DNA from: a virus
Length of the DNA: 64,000 nucleotides
Reading direction: 5' to 3' (one strand)
Virus record (IMG/VR): IMGVR_UViG_3300033153_007973
Location: 170,009-234,008 of that record
In this document: piece after piece, positions 9,065 to 17,385 of the stretch
How the letters are laid out: each line of letters opens with the position of its first letter
Position numbering within the stretch: the stretch's first letter is position 1
The notes under the pieces: model-generated
The model's database searches: none
Seen by the model: only the letters and a program-made list of their open reading frames with translations
What the model was told of the DNA's origin: nothing
Position numbers and translations under genes: made by a program

Positions 9065-9856
9065 ATGAAGATTGTTGCATGCTGGATTTGTTACAACAAC
9101 ATTGTGACACTGCCCTACAGTATAGATGCTGTCTATGACCTAATAGATGAGCTAGTCATAGTAGATGGATCCTTTAAAGGAAAGAGGAGCACTGATGGTA
9201 CCTGGGAGTATCTACAGAAACTGAAGGCATCTTCCAAGAAGCCACTGCACATAGTGGCTTCTCAGATGGGGTCTCTCTTCAATAAGCACAATGAACATGT
9301 GGATGTAACTGGTAACCATGACTCCAACTTATGGACATGGCAGATAGACTCGGATGAGATATATTCTGAGGCTAATGCGAAGGCAGTCAGTGAAGCTATT
9401 CGATCTGATAAATACAATGGCATCATTGTAAAGCTAATGAACATCGAACGATTTATAGATGGAAAGTTCTTCATAGCAAACAATCTTGATAGGATAGACA
9501 CCAACCAAATGCGTGTATATCGCATGCATAAAGGTTTGAACTTCAAGACAAAAGACTCGATCTTTGAATGGATAGTATACGAGGATGGATCCGAGGTACA
9601 ACGTGGTAACAATAAGATACATGCAAATAGTAAGACTCTAAGAGTGGACCACTATCACTGCCTCGCTACCGTGGAACAGGCGATTGCACGATATAACCAC
9701 TATGGGAGCAATGATCCAGTTGGAACAGAAGCTAGGATCAGAAGCCCAGGAAACAGCACCGAAGAGATCAAAATGCATGCTCTTGCAACCAAATGGTTGC
9801 CCGATACCATGACAAATAAAGAATACTATAAGGCTCTCAAGCCTTTCAAAGGATAA
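9065..9856 (+). CDS. GT2-like glycosyltransferase
   Basis: The start is the ATG behind AAAGGAGAATA; an upstream in-frame ATG at 8966 would run through the small membrane gene and is rejected. The protein has 263 residues. It begins I-V-A-C-W-I-C-Y-N-N, has L-V-I-V-D-G-S-F near residue 28 with S-T-D-G-T after it, and carries W-Q-I-D-S-D-E-I-Y near residue 96, the DxD-type metal site. Sugar donor and acceptor are unknown. Confidence 0.65.
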   Translation: MKIVACWICYNNIVTLPYSIDAVYDLIDELVIVDGSFKGKRSTDGTWEYLQKLKASSKKPLHIVASQMGSLFNKHNEHVDVTGNHDSNLWTWQIDSDEIYSEANAKAVSEAIRSDKYNGIIVKLMNIERFIDGKFFIANNLDRIDTNQMRVYRMHKGLNFKTKDSIFEWIVYEDGSEVQRGNNKIHANSKTLRVDHYHCLATVEQAIARYNHYGSNDPVGTEARIRSPGNSTEEIKMHALATKWLPDTMTNKEYYKALKPFKG

Positions 9857-9859
9857 GCA

Positions 9860-10159
9860 ATGAAGAATACACTAGTGCCGTATTGGACTAACGTAGACAT
9901 GCAGGAACCTCACATAGCATTTGTGAGTAATTGGGAGCCATTTCCTACAGATGATATTGAGATCATCAACCAAAAACGTAAAGAAAATCCTGGGACGCCC
10001 ATTTTGATCCTTATTAGGGACACTCGGATCAGAAAGGAAAATGTGCTTAAGAGAGCCGAGCCGATCATACAATGGATGAAGGATAAGGACATCAAGGGAT
10101 CAGTTATGATCATACCAGATGTCTGTGAGGTCCATGACTTAGATGAGGAGAGTATATGA
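9860..10159 (+). CDS. Degenerate nucleotidylyltransferase-like protein
   Basis: The protein has 99 residues. The order S-N-W-E-P-F-P-T-D-D near residue 24, I-L-I-L-I-R-D-T near residue 49, and V-M-I-I-P-D-V near residue 81 follows the layout of phage HxGH nucleotidylyltransferases. In those, a G-R-F-x-P-x-H-x-G-H loop precedes an I-R-D-T strand and an I-P-D-I strand. Here the H-x-G-H residues are absent, so catalysis is doubtful. It may be a scaffold or a worn copy. It overlaps the next gene by 4 bases. The family assignment is by eye and tentative. Confidence 0.4.
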   Translation: MKNTLVPYWTNVDMQEPHIAFVSNWEPFPTDDIEIINQKRKENPGTPILILIRDTRIRKENVLKRAEPIIQWMKDKDIKGSVMIIPDVCEVHDLDEESI

Positions 10160-11118
10160 TGAATCTGCACCTAGTTCCAACTCTTAAGAAGAAGTGCGGA
10201 ATAGCCGAGTTTGCCAAAGGACTGAACTCTTATCTTAACATGGAGATAAATGATTCAGTCATTATTTCTCCAGATGTTATCTTACTAGAACATGAGTACG
10301 CATATGATGGTGATTGTTGGGAACAAATAGAAGTGCTGCGTCCTAAAACCTTTATTTACATGCACTCTGTAAATCTTACCAATCCGAACAACCAGATCAC
10401 TCACAGAAAGATCAACGAGTTATGTGAGGGTGTGTTTGTCTCCACTGAGATCATGAAATCAAAACTCGCTCAGGTTATTACTATTCCTATCTATGTAATA
10501 CAGCACTACTCTGAACCTATCACAGACTCTCCAGACGAGACAAAAGCAGAGAACATTTTCACTATTGGGATGCATGGCTTTGCTGTCCCCAGAACATGTC
10601 TTATCAGAGGCATCATGGAGCTGGGATATAATCTAGATATGCATCTTCATATCGTAAGCACTATTAATGACGTAACTCTGAAACACTTCCAGATCTCTAA
10701 ATCATATCTGGATAGGTGCAGGAGTGTTTGCCGGCGTCAGGGTTTCGAAGATAGAGTTACATTCGATTTTAATTATTACAAAGACAAATCCGACATCATT
10801 AAAGCACTGAACAAGAAGTGTGACATGATCCTTCTCGTTCAGGCTGATGGTGGTGATACGTACAATGCAAGCGGCACTGCCCGCGTTGCATTAGCAAGCG
10901 GGCGGCCTGTTGTGGTGCCAAGCTATCCTCAATTTGATGGTCTTCCAGAAGGTGTTGTCTATCGTATGAAGGACAACTATAGAGACAGCATCAGAGAGGT
11001 CATAGAAGACCCTCAGAAGGTAATTAACTCAATTGACATACGAAAGGTTATAGAGTATACTGAAGAGACCAGCCCGGCCAACACCGCGGCAAAGATCAAG
11101 GAAATCATGGGGATATAA
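10156..11118 (+). CDS. GT4-like glycosyltransferase
   Basis: The 320-residue protein has N-terminal K-K-C-G-I-A-E-F-A, the acceptor-side loop seen in family 4 proteins acting in polysaccharide synthesis. It also has F-V-S-T-E near residue 97, I-G-M-H-G-F near residue 135 and a C-terminal G-D-T-Y-N-A-S-G-T-A-R-V-A-L-A-S-G-R-P-V-V segment near residue 235 for nucleotide-sugar binding. It closes the glycan operon. Its stop overlaps the next ATG by one base (TAATG). The same K/E-C-G-I-A loop occurs in the second half of the 16828-14087 glycosyltransferase. Confidence 0.65.
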   Translation: MMNLHLVPTLKKKCGIAEFAKGLNSYLNMEINDSVIISPDVILLEHEYAYDGDCWEQIEVLRPKTFIYMHSVNLTNPNNQITHRKINELCEGVFVSTEIMKSKLAQVITIPIYVIQHYSEPITDSPDETKAENIFTIGMHGFAVPRTCLIRGIMELGYNLDMHLHIVSTINDVTLKHFQISKSYLDRCRSVCRRQGFEDRVTFDFNYYKDKSDIIKALNKKCDMILLVQADGGDTYNASGTARVALASGRPVVVPSYPQFDGLPEGVVYRMKDNYRDSIREVIEDPQKVINSIDIRKVIEYTEETSPANTAAKIKEIMGI

Positions 11119-13064
11119 TGGCAATATCAACAATACGGGACTCATATCATCATCTCTTTAGTATCAAATCACTAAATCCTCGTAATGGAATATATCTGAA
11201 TGGCTCTCTATTCGGCATACCAACTTGGGCAAACTCTGAAATCGATCCAGGAGTGGTGAATGCTGAATATAGAAAACTGAAACCGAAGTCTGCTTCAGAA
11301 GCAGGAGAAACCACAGATAAAAACTCAACCGCGGGCAACTGGGTGCTAACAAACCTAGATAAACTAACTGGTACAGAAGCAGACAAATACGATTGGGTAT
11401 TTAAGTATGCAACACTAGCTCTATTTAAGAACCACTTTCATTCTGAGAACCCGGATAATTTTAGTATGTCGGTTGGTGGTGGAAGCTCCATTGGTTCTGA
11501 ACGGGAAATTCCAGACTGGAGATTTATTAAAGCATTCTTTGCTACCAGATCGTTACTAGATATGACGAAAGCATCTCGCGTTCCCTCAATCTCTACTATA
11601 AGTTCTAGATTTGGTATTTGTCAGCTCAGTTTCGATGATTTCTTTAATGGCCTTAGTATTTTAATTGATAGATATAACAAAAGGTTCTTTTCTGAAAATA
11701 GTAATAGTAGATTTGCACCTTATCTATATAGGCCAGGAGATAGCAGAAGACTAACCCTCGGAATAACAGGTAATCCTCTATTGTTCGAGATCAAAGGATT
11801 TGTTGCAAGAGCAATTGATTCTCAGAGTCCGCATTTATCATTTGGCCCACAATTCACTTATGGAGATTCAACATATCAATCAGCTAGAGAACATCTAATA
11901 AAGAGTCAGGTTACACGATGGGAAGACATATATAACAATGCAGTGAGTGATAGTACTACTTCGGATCCACCAGGACTAGGATTAGATAAGAATGATTCAA
12001 ACGAGAAAGAAGAAGCTATAGCTATAGCAAATGAAGCAAGCACACCAACAGTTGCAAATGCGTTTCTGGAGAAAGTTATACTTACTCAGCTTTCACAATT
12101 TGATCAAATCATGATTTCAGTAGCAGCACTAAAATATTACTATACGAAGTGCAACTCAGGAAATAATGATTTAAAAATGGTTCAAGCAATGGCAGCAATG
12201 ACTGCGCCAGATCGCGTTGATATGTTTAGAAATTGTCTCAATGTAAACTCTATCAATGAATTTCTGCAAGCTCTTAATATATTTGATTCGCATGTATTCG
12301 TATCAGCTGATCGTATACCAGGTAAGACAGTTGATTTCGGAGTAAGTGGTAGTAGCCGCAAACATATATTTAGTAGTGAACATTTCACTAAGAATAATCA
12401 CCAACTCCATCTACGATTTGCTAAAGCAAACGAAGATGTATCTATTCTAGAGAATGATGTATCCACAAGATACGGATCAAGTGGTAATGCAATTCTACAA
12501 AAGACAGGAGATAGACCCACAGTTCCTACTGTTCCTTCATTAAGTGAAGCCGATGATGGCGTTGAAACGCCTCATCGACGGCTCTATAAGATTGATGATG
12601 AATACTATTATCTAGATGAGAAATTCCGAGAGTGTCTTGAGACATTACTTAAGACCATTACTCTCACAGATTATTACTCACAACATAAGAGGTCAACAAC
12701 AAATCCAGCAGCAGCTGGTGTCACAATAGAAATAGGACAAAGAGGACACACACCAAGTGTCATGAATGTAACAGGTGTAACAGCTTTGCATACATTCATG
12801 ACAGAAGCTGAAGGTAACGGCCCTAACCAACCCTTAACTCGACAGCAGGTACAAACCGCTGTAGCCGGTGCAGCTGCTACTATAACAGGAGTAGCTGTTG
12901 ATACAGTAACGGATGCACCAAAAGCAATAGCTAATACAACAAGAGAGACAATTCATGTTGAAAGTAAAGGAAGAAATTGGTTTCGTGTTTGGTGGTTTAA
13001 CTGGTTTGGCAATCTAATATTTAAATCTAATGTGAGTTCAAAACCGAGAATCCGATGCGTCTAA
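11118..13064 (+). CDS. Large phage protein of unknown function (648 aa)
   Basis: I do not recognise this protein. It is rich in Ser, Asn and Thr, with mixed alpha/beta character. A linker of acidic residues lies near residue 290 (K-N-D-S-N-E-K-E-E), a D-E-Y-Y-Y-L-D stretch near 495, an Ala/Val/Thr-rich segment near 575-610 and an aromatic W-F-R-V-W-W-F-N-W-F patch near 628 that could touch a membrane. Size and composition suit a virion structural protein. It is translationally coupled to the glycan operon and may be what that operon decorates; this is inference. Its last 38 bases overlap the convergent neighbour. Confidence 0.6.
   Translation: MAISTIRDSYHHLFSIKSLNPRNGIYLNGSLFGIPTWANSEIDPGVVNAEYRKLKPKSASEAGETTDKNSTAGNWVLTNLDKLTGTEADKYDWVFKYATLALFKNHFHSENPDNFSMSVGGGSSIGSEREIPDWRFIKAFFATRSLLDMTKASRVPSISTISSRFGICQLSFDDFFNGLSILIDRYNKRFFSENSNSRFAPYLYRPGDSRRLTLGITGNPLLFEIKGFVARAIDSQSPHLSFGPQFTYGDSTYQSAREHLIKSQVTRWEDIYNNAVSDSTTSDPPGLGLDKNDSNEKEEAIAIANEASTPTVANAFLEKVILTQLSQFDQIMISVAALKYYYTKCNSGNNDLKMVQAMAAMTAPDRVDMFRNCLNVNSINEFLQALNIFDSHVFVSADRIPGKTVDFGVSGSSRKHIFSSEHFTKNNHQLHLRFAKANEDVSILENDVSTRYGSSGNAILQKTGDRPTVPTVPSLSEADDGVETPHRRLYKIDDEYYYLDEKFRECLETLLKTITLTDYYSQHKRSTTNPAAAGVTIEIGQRGHTPSVMNVTGVTALHTFMTEAEGNGPNQPLTRQQVQTAVAGAAATITGVAVDTVTDAPKAIANTTRETIHVESKGRNWFRVWWFNWFGNLIFKSNVSSKPRIRCV
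12548..12583. repeat. Imperfect inverted repeat within a coding region
   Basis: AGCCG/CGGCT, ATGA/TCAT and GGCGT/ACGCC pair in order around a TGAA-type loop, giving about 14 base pairs with one single-base and one three-base bulge. It lies inside the 648-residue protein gene. No T-run follows on either strand, so it does not look like a terminator. It may simply reflect the coding sequence. Confidence 0.4.
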
Positions 13065-13788
13065 GTCCTGCAGCATCTAAGTCCTTATATCCTAATAGCT
13101 TTCCGAATCCCACATAGCCAGAGTCTTTAACATTTCCAACATCCTTAAGATAATAATACATATTCTGGATGGTACTATTTGGCGCCTGTTCCATAGAAAC
13201 AAGGCGCTTAATAAGATCTAATCTGGTTAGTGCTTTCTTCTTATTATCTATATAATCATCGTTAAGCTCTATAACAGGATGAATAGATGAGCGAAGGTGT
13301 CTCTTATATGTCTTATGTATCTTAAGTAATGCTTTTGATGTATACAAAGGAAGCATCCTGAGGAAGTAAGGAAGATACTCTGTATATATTTTTGTTTTGT
13401 TAACTGGTCGAAAGCGTTGAGGCATAACATAGAATGAATCATACCAAAGATCTGACCACAAGGTATCCCACCCATAGATACTTAAGGGCTTATGGAACAT
13501 CTGTCGGAAGGCATCTTGTGCTGCGATGATAGGATAAGTCTTTGTACAGAGTCGCACCACCGTCCAGCATAGCTTCTCATGACGATGGATATACTCATGA
13601 AACCCACACCTCTTCGCGATACTACTACTTAGAACAAGATACCTACTCGACTTAAGGAAGTCGAGTAGGTACATGATCGCTGGTGCTACGTGGTTAATGT
13701 CTACTGTGTACGTAAGACTACGATTTCTTGTCTGGTGCCGGATCGTTATATTTCCGTTGGAACCAGTCTGGTACGACTTCTTTGCCAT
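13027..13788 (-). CDS. Hypothetical basic protein (253 aa)
   Basis: I do not recognise the family. The start chosen is the ATG before A-K-K-S-Y-Q-T-G-S, preceded by GGAGGTGG and GAGAGA; a longer frame begins at 13848. The protein is basic and rich in Tyr, Leu and Arg, with no clear catalytic motif. Its 5' part overlaps the 118-residue gene upstream by 71 bases and its 3' end overlaps the convergent plus-strand gene by 38 bases. It is the last gene of the minus-strand block and contains a perfect 14-bp inverted repeat. Confidence 0.55.
   Translation of the reverse strand: MAKKSYQTGSNGNITIRHQTRNRSLTYTVDINHVAPAIMYLLDFLKSSRYLVLSSSIAKRCGFHEYIHRHEKLCWTVVRLCTKTYPIIAAQDAFRQMFHKPLSIYGWDTLWSDLWYDSFYVMPQRFRPVNKTKIYTEYLPYFLRMLPLYTSKALLKIHKTYKRHLRSSIHPVIELNDDYIDNKKKALTRLDLIKRLVSMEQAPNSTIQNMYYYLKDVGNVKDSGYVGFGKLLGYKDLDAAGLRRIGFSVLNSH
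13640..13671. repeat. Perfect 14-bp inverted repeat with a 4-nt loop
   Basis: TACCTACTCGACTT at 13640-13653 and its exact reverse complement at 13658-13671 flank AAGG. Both arms are inside the coding frame of the 253-residue protein, where they encode Y-L-L-D-F-L-K-S-S-R-Y. No T-run follows on either strand. A 28-base perfect palindrome in coding DNA is unusual and could be an mRNA hairpin or a protein-binding site. Confidence 0.8.
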
Positions 13789-14074
13789 TCTCTCTATGCC
13801 ACCTCCAGTTCTTGCCCTTCCAGAACTGTTCGAAAAGTCCAGCCGCATTAAAGAATGCGCTGACCTTCTTCCAGGTTTCTTCGTCTTGTATCTCTCGGAA
13901 GACCCCTGTAAACTTTTCCCTACTTGGCGAGAGTGATACTTCTTCTACGAAGTTCTTCTGACTATTGATGTCGACCATAGCCACATAATAGATGCTGGAA
14001 TCGATTGCCATCCCAATACTATATAGTGACTTAGACTTTGGAATCTTTTTCACATCTGTATTGATCAGTTTCAT
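13718..14074 (-). CDS. Hypothetical protein (118 aa)
   Basis: I do not recognise this protein. The N-terminal half has a beta-rich stretch (S-L-Y-S-I-G-M-A-I-D, then Y-Y-V-A-M-V-D-I-N) and the C-terminal half is aromatic and charged (F-W-K-G-K-N-W-R-W-H). The ATG lies two bases after the preceding stop, so it is probably re-initiated from the upstream gene. There are no membrane segments or cysteine motifs. Confidence 0.55.
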   Translation of the reverse strand: MKLINTDVKKIPKSKSLYSIGMAIDSSIYYVAMVDINSQKNFVEEVSLSPSREKFTGVFREIQDEETWKKVSAFFNAAGLFEQFWKGKNWRWHRENGKEVVPDWFQRKYNDPAPDKKS

Positions 14075-14076
14075 TG

Positions 14077-14364
14077 TTATTTAGCTTTATCTCCCTGGCT
14101 GTCTAGGAGGCTGCTCCCCTCCACCATAGGCACGCTGACGTCTCCTTTCATGATTATTGTTGTTACCAGCTGTCTGCTGATGAGCACTGTTGCCATGAAT
14201 CCCATTGCTGAGTCGCTCGGATCTGGGATTTTGGTCTCCACTACCATGTCCTTCGCATCGAAGTCCAGGAGTTTCCCCTCCATTCCTGCTGCTCTCCCGC
14301 CCATCATTGGAAGTTCCAGCGATACTATCTTGCCCTTGAATCTTTCCATTACATCGTTGCTCAT
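14077..14364 (-). CDS. Small Sm-like candidate nested in the glycosyltransferase tail (95 aa)
   Basis: A strong CAGGAGG six bases before the ATG selects this start. The frame lies almost entirely within the last 280 bases of the upstream glycosyltransferase gene, in a different frame. The protein has G-K-I-V-S-L-E-L, then A-G-M-E-G-K-L-L-D-F-D-A-K-D-M-V-V-E-T and I-S-R-Q-L-V-T-T-I-I. This resembles the strand order of the Sm/Hfq fold (a G-x-L-x-x-F-D core, then an I/V-rich strand), but the match is weak and made by eye. It could be an RNA-binding regulator; function is not established. Confidence 0.6.
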   Translation of the reverse strand: MSNDVMERFKGKIVSLELPMMGGRAAGMEGKLLDFDAKDMVVETKIPDPSDSAMGFMATVLISRQLVTTIIMKGDVSVPMVEGSSLLDSQGDKAK

Positions 14365-16828
14365 TGTCAACCTCCTGTGTAGTGTATGTTGCGATCTGTA
14401 TCTGTGTAAACAGACGATCGTAAATCTGCGTCTTATGCATGGCAGCAAATGCTGTAAAGCTAAACCTAGCTGCTGCTTGGATACAATTTGTTCGCATTGA
14501 TTTGATGAGATCTGGTTGCCCATCAGCAAACTCTAATCCAGATTTGATAAACTCGACAGGGTCATTTGTGGTAGCAACACTTAGTGTACACCTAAGCTTA
14601 TAGAGTTCATGATGCATCTTGCCCTTACCAGCAACGATACATGGAACTCCACTACTAATAAGCATGCGTACGGAGCCCGAATTGGCTCCGACTGCCTGGT
14701 TATTAACAAACATCCAACCAATATCAAGACACTGCAGATATTCTACCAGCTTGGATTGTTCATGGAATCCAAGCTTGATCACGACACGGTCTCCTACCCC
14801 GTTCTCTTTAGCATATGACATGATCTCTTCGACAACATTATTAGCAAAGCCTGCGCTATCATTCCTATGTCGCGAGACCGGGAGAAGCAGAGCATACTTC
14901 GGCCGGTCTTTCATCATATCTATGATCTGTTTTGAGATCTGAAGGATCATCTTGTATGATAAGAGGAAACCAGTGGTTCCAATAACAAAGTCATCTTCTT
15001 TGAATCCCAGATCAGCACGTACTTTATCTCTAGCATCCTTTCTCATAATTTCAATCCCAGTATAGAATGGATGTTGCGCCTTGATAATATTAGTATACTT
15101 AAGGCTGTTTCCAATATTAAACATATCCGAATGAAGGATAATGCTATCGGCGATGCCATCCAGTCCTCTGATACTGCGCTCATTTTCCTGATGCATGGTG
15201 AGGACAGTCTTAATCTTGCCACCCGATAAGGACTTTAGCTTAGCCATAAACGGCATAAGCTTCTCTGGTGAGAATAGGTTGGGCTCATACTGAATGTGTA
15301 TGATCGTAGCCTTATCTGAATCGAGGATGAGGTCCAGATACTTCTCTGGATCTGAGGTATCGTCGAGAACTAAATAGTCTCTTCTTTTGTCGATGCGCTG
15401 AAGATTATTAATCAGGTTCTCTGTATATGTAGCAATCCCACACTCCACATTATAAGTGGAGAGAGCAATAACCCTCTGGTTCGAATATGTCTTGTCTTCT
15501 TCCTTCTCATAATCTTCCGCGGTAGATTTGATTGCATCCTTCCATTGTTTAATCATCGATGCACCATTCCAGTCCAACTCATTAGTGAACTTGATACCAG
15601 CTGGAACAGTAATGGTTGCAGCATCCTGTTTCTGAGCATACTTATACATCTCAGCCAACTCGAAGCCAATAGATTCGGGATTAGCTATTGCTGCCTGAAT
15701 CTCATAGTTCTCCTTGTATTCATATCCACCCACTTCAATTGGGATGCCTTTGCACTCACAGATCTCACCAAGATTTGCATGATCGATGTATGCTACAGGA
15801 ACACCCAAACTCATTGCCTCGATTACGGGGATACCAAACCCCTCACCTCTGCTCACATTGATATAAACATCCATGGCTTTATACAGAGAGACTAAGTCTT
15901 CTAGTGATGCACCCTTCTTCACTCCTGAATTGATTCTTCCGGTCCGGGGGTCCCTGGTTTTCTTGAACGAGTCTACTAGCATATCAGATATCAGTATATA
16001 CTTCTCAATGCCTAGCTTCCTAGCTAGTGAAGGTAGATCCCATCCTGCAACATCATGTCTGGGTGTATGAAGAAGTAAGACTGGTTCTGGTCCCTTCTTC
16101 TTGAGTGCTTCCCACTTCTTAATGAAATTGGCGAAGCCTATCAAAAGGACATCGAGAGCTTTACGCCAGCCGTTTCGGCAGACTGTACCAACAACGAACT
16201 TATCCTTAAGACGTCTAAACTCTCTGGGCTCTATGCTTCGCAACCTCTTGTTGTCGATACCATGATAGATGAATGAGTTACAGATGTCTTTACCGACTAG
16301 TTTCTGAACAACGTTCATACCATTCTTTGTATATCCAATGATCTTATCTGCATATGAATAGAGCCGGCCGATGTTACACTCAATATTCCTTCCAGGAAAG
16401 GAGAACTTCGCGACGTCCACTAGTTCAGTAGATTCTACTGGAAGGTAGCTGATCCATTTCATCTTAGGGAACATGAGCTTTGTTGTCTTCATGTACCAGA
16501 ATGTCCATGGATCACCGATGGTCAGGACTATGCATTTCTCATTGGTATTTCTAAGCATAGTGCGTAGGGTATGCATGCCACACTTACCATCTTCAGCCAT
16601 CATGGTCCCTTGCATGCTACCTACAATGGACGGTGTCGCTGCATTAATGAGCCTATATTTCGTAGGGAATTCCTCGTTGGTGCCCCTGCTGTACCCAATA
16701 GTTGTGACATCACTGATAGGACAACCATCGTATTTCATTTCGTTATCAATGATCTGACTGATATGATGTGTAAGTTGAGAGAATCCTGAATGATTAATTG
16801 GGTGTTCGCCGCAGATAAATAGTCTCAT
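14087..16828 (-). CDS. Tandem two-domain glycosyltransferase (GT4-like)
   Basis: The 913-residue protein joins two GT-B units. The first (about 1-430) has P-V-E-S-T-E near 120, V-G-T-V-C-R-N-G-W-R-K near 212 and G-E-G-F-G-I-P-V-I-E-A near 342, the classic family 4 donor site. The second (about 455-800) has N-V-E-C-G-I-A-T-Y-T near 463, G-T-T-G-F near 622 and an A-N-S-G-S-V-R segment near 735. The last 90 residues are Gly/Asn/Arg/Gln-rich and are encoded by DNA that also encodes the nested 95-residue gene, so they are probably an extension without a fold. The ribosome site is AAAGGAG. Confidence 0.75.
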   Translation of the reverse strand: MRLFICGEHPINHSGFSQLTHHISQIIDNEMKYDGCPISDVTTIGYSRGTNEEFPTKYRLINAATPSIVGSMQGTMMAEDGKCGMHTLRTMLRNTNEKCIVLTIGDPWTFWYMKTTKLMFPKMKWISYLPVESTELVDVAKFSFPGRNIECNIGRLYSYADKIIGYTKNGMNVVQKLVGKDICNSFIYHGIDNKRLRSIEPREFRRLKDKFVVGTVCRNGWRKALDVLLIGFANFIKKWEALKKKGPEPVLLLHTPRHDVAGWDLPSLARKLGIEKYILISDMLVDSFKKTRDPRTGRINSGVKKGASLEDLVSLYKAMDVYINVSRGEGFGIPVIEAMSLGVPVAYIDHANLGEICECKGIPIEVGGYEYKENYEIQAAIANPESIGFELAEMYKYAQKQDAATITVPAGIKFTNELDWNGASMIKQWKDAIKSTAEDYEKEEDKTYSNQRVIALSTYNVECGIATYTENLINNLQRIDKRRDYLVLDDTSDPEKYLDLILDSDKATIIHIQYEPNLFSPEKLMPFMAKLKSLSGGKIKTVLTMHQENERSIRGLDGIADSIILHSDMFNIGNSLKYTNIIKAQHPFYTGIEIMRKDARDKVRADLGFKEDDFVIGTTGFLLSYKMILQISKQIIDMMKDRPKYALLLPVSRHRNDSAGFANNVVEEIMSYAKENGVGDRVVIKLGFHEQSKLVEYLQCLDIGWMFVNNQAVGANSGSVRMLISSGVPCIVAGKGKMHHELYKLRCTLSVATTNDPVEFIKSGLEFADGQPDLIKSMRTNCIQAAARFSFTAFAAMHKTQIYDRLFTQIQIATYTTQEVDNEQRCNGKIQGQDSIAGTSNDGRESSRNGGETPGLRCEGHGSGDQNPRSERLSNGIHGNSAHQQTAGNNNNHERRRQRAYGGGEQPPRQPGR

Positions 16829-16839
16829 TTTATCTCCTT

Positions 16840-17343
16840 TTATTTTAGCAGTTGAGTGATATTACGACGCCCGTATTCTGCAAGAAGGAGGGCGTCAACT
16901 AAACCGCTATGAGGTACTTTTGATCTTGATGTTGCTAGAAGATCTATTTCTGGAAATAGATCAACAACTGCTTGTTTAGCTCTGATCTTTGGATCTTTAC
17001 CGGTGTATTTACGTGTCATTTCTCTGGTCCATCTCTGTGGTGGTACAAGAATATATGCAGCAGAGATCCCGGACAGAATACCTTCTATCATACCAAAGAT
17101 ACGACCAAATTTAAAGGAACTCGCGACCCCCTGCTTAGGCATGGATGCCACCTTCTCGAGCACAAAGTAACGATTCAGCCCCTGAACAGCACTTAGAATC
17201 TTACCCAGTTCATCGAGATCTAATTGTACTTTCTCCTTAATCTTACAGAGAGGCATTACATCTTTACTGTAGAGAGTACCATTGTCCGCAATAGTGACAA
17301 TACCACCTGTGAGTCCTGGGTCAATACCTGTTATAAGTCTCAT
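16840..17343 (-). CDS. RuvC-like Holliday junction resolvase
   Basis: The protein has 167 residues, close to bacterial RuvC. It begins with the RNase H-fold strand I-T-G-I-D-P-G-L-T-G-G, which holds the first catalytic Asp. It has F-V-L-E-K-V near residue 61 for the catalytic Glu and ends with H-S-G-L-V-D-A-L-L-L-A near residue 146, which supplies the last acidic site. It would cut four-way junctions arising during phage recombination and before packaging. The start is supported by AGGAG. It lies just upstream of the two-domain glycosyltransferase. Confidence 0.8.
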   Translation of the reverse strand: MRLITGIDPGLTGGIVTIADNGTLYSKDVMPLCKIKEKVQLDLDELGKILSAVQGLNRYFVLEKVASMPKQGVASSFKFGRIFGMIEGILSGISAAYILVPPQRWTREMTRKYTGKDPKIRAKQAVVDLFPEIDLLATSRSKVPHSGLVDALLLAEYGRRNITQLLK

Positions 17344-17385
17344 CTATGTCTCCTGTATCATAAATCACCAAACGTGTCAAGCAAT

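Noticed and set aside
14346-14351. TTGACA on the minus strand before the nested 95-residue gene
   Set aside because: It falls between the Shine-Dalgarno sequence and the start codon, so it cannot be the -35 of a promoter for this gene; a similar chance match precedes the gene at 48188.
14150-14500. Plus-strand frame of 116 codons opposite the two-domain glycosyltransferase
   Set aside because: It has no ribosome site, is antisense to two supported minus-strand genes and encodes no recognisable protein. Many other long antisense frames in the minus-strand block were dropped for the same reasons.
17367-17385. TTGACA in the gap upstream of the RuvC-like gene
   Set aside because: No acceptable -10 lies 15-18 bases downstream; the region there is the ribosome site.
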